Positions 63,200 through 64,000 of a stretch of DNA of 64,000 nt are shown in pieces; the stretch's first letter is position 1; every line of letters starts with the position of its first letter. The position numbers and the translations under genes are program-made. Source of the stretch: Liolophura sinensis (Eukaryota > Mollusca > Polyplacophora > Chitonida > Chitonidae); contig NC_088300.1 in the NCBI RefSeq assembly GCF_032854445.1, positions 7,318,001 through 7,382,000 of the forward strand. Reading direction: 5' to 3'. The notes beneath the pieces were generated by a model. The model searched no databases. It was not told the DNA's origin and was given only the letters and a program-made list of their open reading frames with translations.

Positions 63200-64000
63200 T
63201 AGCTTTGAATGAGATGAAAGCAGCCGCCGAGCTGGTGTTTCATGAGCTCGCCTTTTTGCCCAGTGATTATCTGTTTTGTTATCCAAACAAGTTACGTGTG
63301 TATGTTTGTAGGTGATTACGGTTTGTTGAGTCCACATACACTCTGTTCCAAGTGGGCGGGGGAGGGCAAGGTTTGCATCTTCCGAGCCCAGACAGTATTA
63401 AACTTAACGTGTAGATGTGATGTTTCGGGGCCTATTCTTATCGTGCGGAACTGGTCAGTGACATAGTTGTGGTATATTTTGTTGACCCGAGTGATAGATC
63501 GTCCGTTTTAATCCGTCGGCGTTCCAATGGCTGTGCGCGATCACCTGGGTAACTCGGATTCTCTTCGTTGCAAACGGCTAAGCATACTGCCCAATTCTCC
63601 CCATACGTGGTCGCCATCATTTCTCAGTGGATATTTGTCCCCCAAATCGCCCAACATGTTTTGTGTAGCCGAAACTTCATCCTTCATTTAACTTTGAATA
63701 TAGAGATAAATATGTCAACAAAACGAGATCCCGCAAGAATCTGCGCGACTTAGCGGAGATTATAACATCGCCATTGCGCGTTGTCATGGAGGCGCGCGGT
63801 CAGAAACTGGCGGCCATATTGACAAATAGAGTTGTTTGAAGAGACAGCTTATAATGGCGAGGTTCGCCTTTGTTTAAGTCCTGCAATCTGTCAACAGACT
63901 TTAATCAAGAGCCTGTTGGACGGAGAGTCTTACATCGGACACCACCAGCAAAACACAATCGACTCATTAGACCTATCTGTCTTTTATAGACTTTTCCTAA
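63200..64000. promoter_or_regulatory. Candidate distal upstream regulatory region
   Basis: Complex, GC-richer DNA running to the window edge. It includes GGCGGCCATATTGAC (YY1-like GCCAT), GCTTATAATGGCGAGG and GACTTTAATCAAGAGCC. It could be enhancer sequence or the promoter of a gene beyond the window. Confidence 0.25.

Noticed and set aside
1-64000. CRISPR array, operon or prokaryotic mobile element
   Set aside because: The window is animal nuclear DNA; the tandem arrays lack spacer structure and no prokaryotic gene organisation is present.

Overview
This is a eukaryotic, animal nuclear window: AT-rich, gene-poor DNA with short interspersed repeats, minisatellites and microsatellites. It holds one gene I can identify with certainty, a forkhead-box A (FoxA/HNF3) transcription factor on the minus strand at 58768-60054. 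The FoxA protein has the invertebrate form of the family. The tRNA-derived SINEs are of a kind I associate, from memory, with molluscs and related spiralians. I infer a lophotrochozoan, most likely a mollusc, but cannot name the species.

Layout. Positions 1-58 kb contain no convincing protein-coding gene; all other open frames are short, lack recognisable domains and fit chance frames in AT-rich DNA. This stretch holds: four diverged copies of one unnamed dispersed repeat (about 4.6, 8.3, 10.4 and 36.9 kb); a 62-bp tandem array (7.9-8.2 kb); a cluster of three unrelated tandem arrays plus a tiny SINE stub (14.0-15.7 kb); two families of tRNA-derived SINE, all inserted in minus orientation (14.2, 17.1, 31.6, 33.7, 37.0 kb); a perfect 93-bp tandem duplication (40.8 kb); and an ATATT microsatellite (46.4 kb). 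Between the repeats lie blocks of higher GC and more complex sequence that look like candidate cis-regulatory DNA (for example 9.2-9.8, 12.2-12.8, 13.5-13.8, 26.4-26.9, 29.5-29.7, 38.4-39.5, 46.9-47.2, 62.3-62.8 and 63.2-64.0 kb). The best-supported regulatory signal is six WGATAR sites in 111 bp at 51957-52067. Several CTCF-like motifs occur, the best at 3083-3097.

FoxA appears to be a single-exon gene. Its coding frame is closed upstream by an in-frame stop. A promoter-like segment (GC box, CCAAT box, TATA-like candidates and a PBX-MEIS decamer) lies within 280 bp upstream, and a candidate polyadenylation signal about 1 kb downstream.

How it fits together: a key endoderm/foregut regulator sits next to a long gene-free interval whose non-repeat islands may be its enhancers. 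GATA input is the most specific hypothesis, since GATA and FoxA factors act together in endoderm across animals. All regulatory calls are inferred from sequence and need conservation or chromatin data.
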